A stretch of DNA of 64,000 nt, from positions 3,222,501-3,286,500 of the forward strand of contig NZ_CP047030.1 in the NCBI RefSeq assembly GCF_009796825.1, read 5' to 3'. The stretch comes from Algibacter sp. L3A6 (GTDB lineage: Bacteria; Bacteroidota; Bacteroidia; Flavobacteriales; Flavobacteriaceae). The notes under the pieces were generated by a model that was not told the DNA's origin, made no database searches, and saw nothing but the letters and a program-made list of their open reading frames with translations. Positions 63,665 through 64,000 of the stretch are shown here, one piece after another. Within the stretch, counting starts at the first letter, position 1. Each line of letters begins with the position of its first letter. Made by a program: the position numbers and the translations under genes.

Positions 63665-64000
63665 GTGGGCGATATAAGTAAAGATATCAATTCGAAATTC
63701 CCTAGCAATAGGGTAAAAGCAATGCTTAACGTTCTTTACACTGCAAATTGGATAGCGAGTTACCAAACTGAGTTTTTTAAACCCTTTGGTATTTCTGCAC
63801 AACAGTTCAATATTTTAAGAATTTTAAATGGTTCCAAAGGTCCGTTAAGTGTGCAAGTGATAAAAGATAGAATGGTAGAACGTGCACCTAATGCAACACG
63901 ATTAATGGATAAATTGCATGCCAAAGATTATATAAAACGTTTGCCTTCGAAGGAAGATAGGCGTGTGGTTAATATAGAAATCACCAAAAAAGGCATTGAT
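63665..64000 (+). CDS. MarR-family transcriptional regulator, partial (runs off window)
   Basis: 112 codons visible from a GTG two bases after the FMN-reductase stop. Helical dimerisation part (RVKAMLNVLYTANWIASY), then winged helix: ISAQQFNILRILNGSKGPLS, VERAPNATRLMDKLHAKDY, and the wing LPSKEDRRVVNIEIT. MarR proteins commonly repress the neighbouring reductase/DoxX genes in response to phenolics or oxidants. The C-terminus lies outside the window. Confidence 0.9.
   Translation, partial: MGDISKDINSKFPSNRVKAMLNVLYTANWIASYQTEFFKPFGISAQQFNILRILNGSKGPLSVQVIKDRMVERAPNATRLMDKLHAKDYIKRLPSKEDRRVVNIEITKKGID

Noticed and set aside
1..64000. tRNA or rRNA genes
   Set aside because: No cloverleaf with TTC-A-A/T loop and acceptor pairing, nor rRNA-like sequence, was seen on either strand; a tRNAscan run would settle it.

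Overview
The window looks like chromosome of a marine-type Flavobacteriaceae (Bacteroidota). The DNA is AT-rich and starts rarely show Shine-Dalgarno sites. It carries type IX secretion (T9SS) hallmarks: a PorP/SprF protein, a type B C-terminal sorting domain, SprB-type repeats and gingipain-style PKD/Ig modules. It also has menaquinone genes, LytS/LytR-type signalling and many short-lipobox lipoproteins. Genus cannot be fixed from the sequence alone. No rRNA, tRNA or CRISPR array was seen.

Layout. 1-5193 (-) is the N-terminal 1731 codons of a giant SprB/PKD surface protein that runs off the left edge. 5.4-6.9 kb holds a patatin-like phospholipase and a convergent small membrane protein. 7.1-18.2 kb is a coherent locus: seven lipoproteins, an Lgt-family membrane enzyme, and a TTG-started propeller/Y_Y_Y histidine kinase overlapping its LytTR response regulator. 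A shared AGGGTAACA-type box lies 62-74 bp before three of the lipoprotein genes. 18.3-24.9 kb is housekeeping: a GltB-like FMN protein, a PcrA/UvrD helicase, a Gly/Pro-bookended secreted protein, an esterase lipoprotein and TsaC/Sua5.

24.8-34.6 kb is an accessory island. Single hypothetical genes all lie on the minus strand. From copy A rightward they are separated by long imperfect palindromic spacers whose ends read GCCAAC/GTTGGC (copies A-D). Three insertion sequences have landed here. An IS150-type IS3 element (27524-28955, AAG target duplication) sits inside a hairpin of copy A. An IS110 element (29012-30234, flanked by CT) sits in the right arm of the same copy. A second IS3 element (about 31721-33011) abuts a truncated gene and copy C. 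The IS110 left end carries a strongly structured segment that reads as a bridge RNA: the two sides of its first internal loop match the left and right halves of the very site it occupies.

34.7-49 kb returns to core genes: a flavobacterial structured-RNA-like repeat, OmpA lipoprotein, glycosyltransferase, HsdR_N-like nuclease fold, HolA, DUF1801, Ung, a bleomycin-hydrolase-type peptidase, then a menaquinone cluster (menB, menA, UPF0173 hydrolase, menC, CPBP protease, menE) and SppA. 48.9-57.3 kb is a type B T9SS cargo/partner pair: PorP/SprF and a 2472-residue protein with 35 DUF285 repeats, eleven Fn3-like modules (six nearly identical) and a type B sorting domain. 57.5-60.9 kb encodes an unusual VIT-vWA protein fused to a SusC-like carboxypeptidase-regulatory plus TonB-plug module, without a barrel. 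The right end has an acyl-CoA carboxylase carboxyltransferase subunit and a DoxX-like / FMN reductase / MarR operon cut by the window edge.
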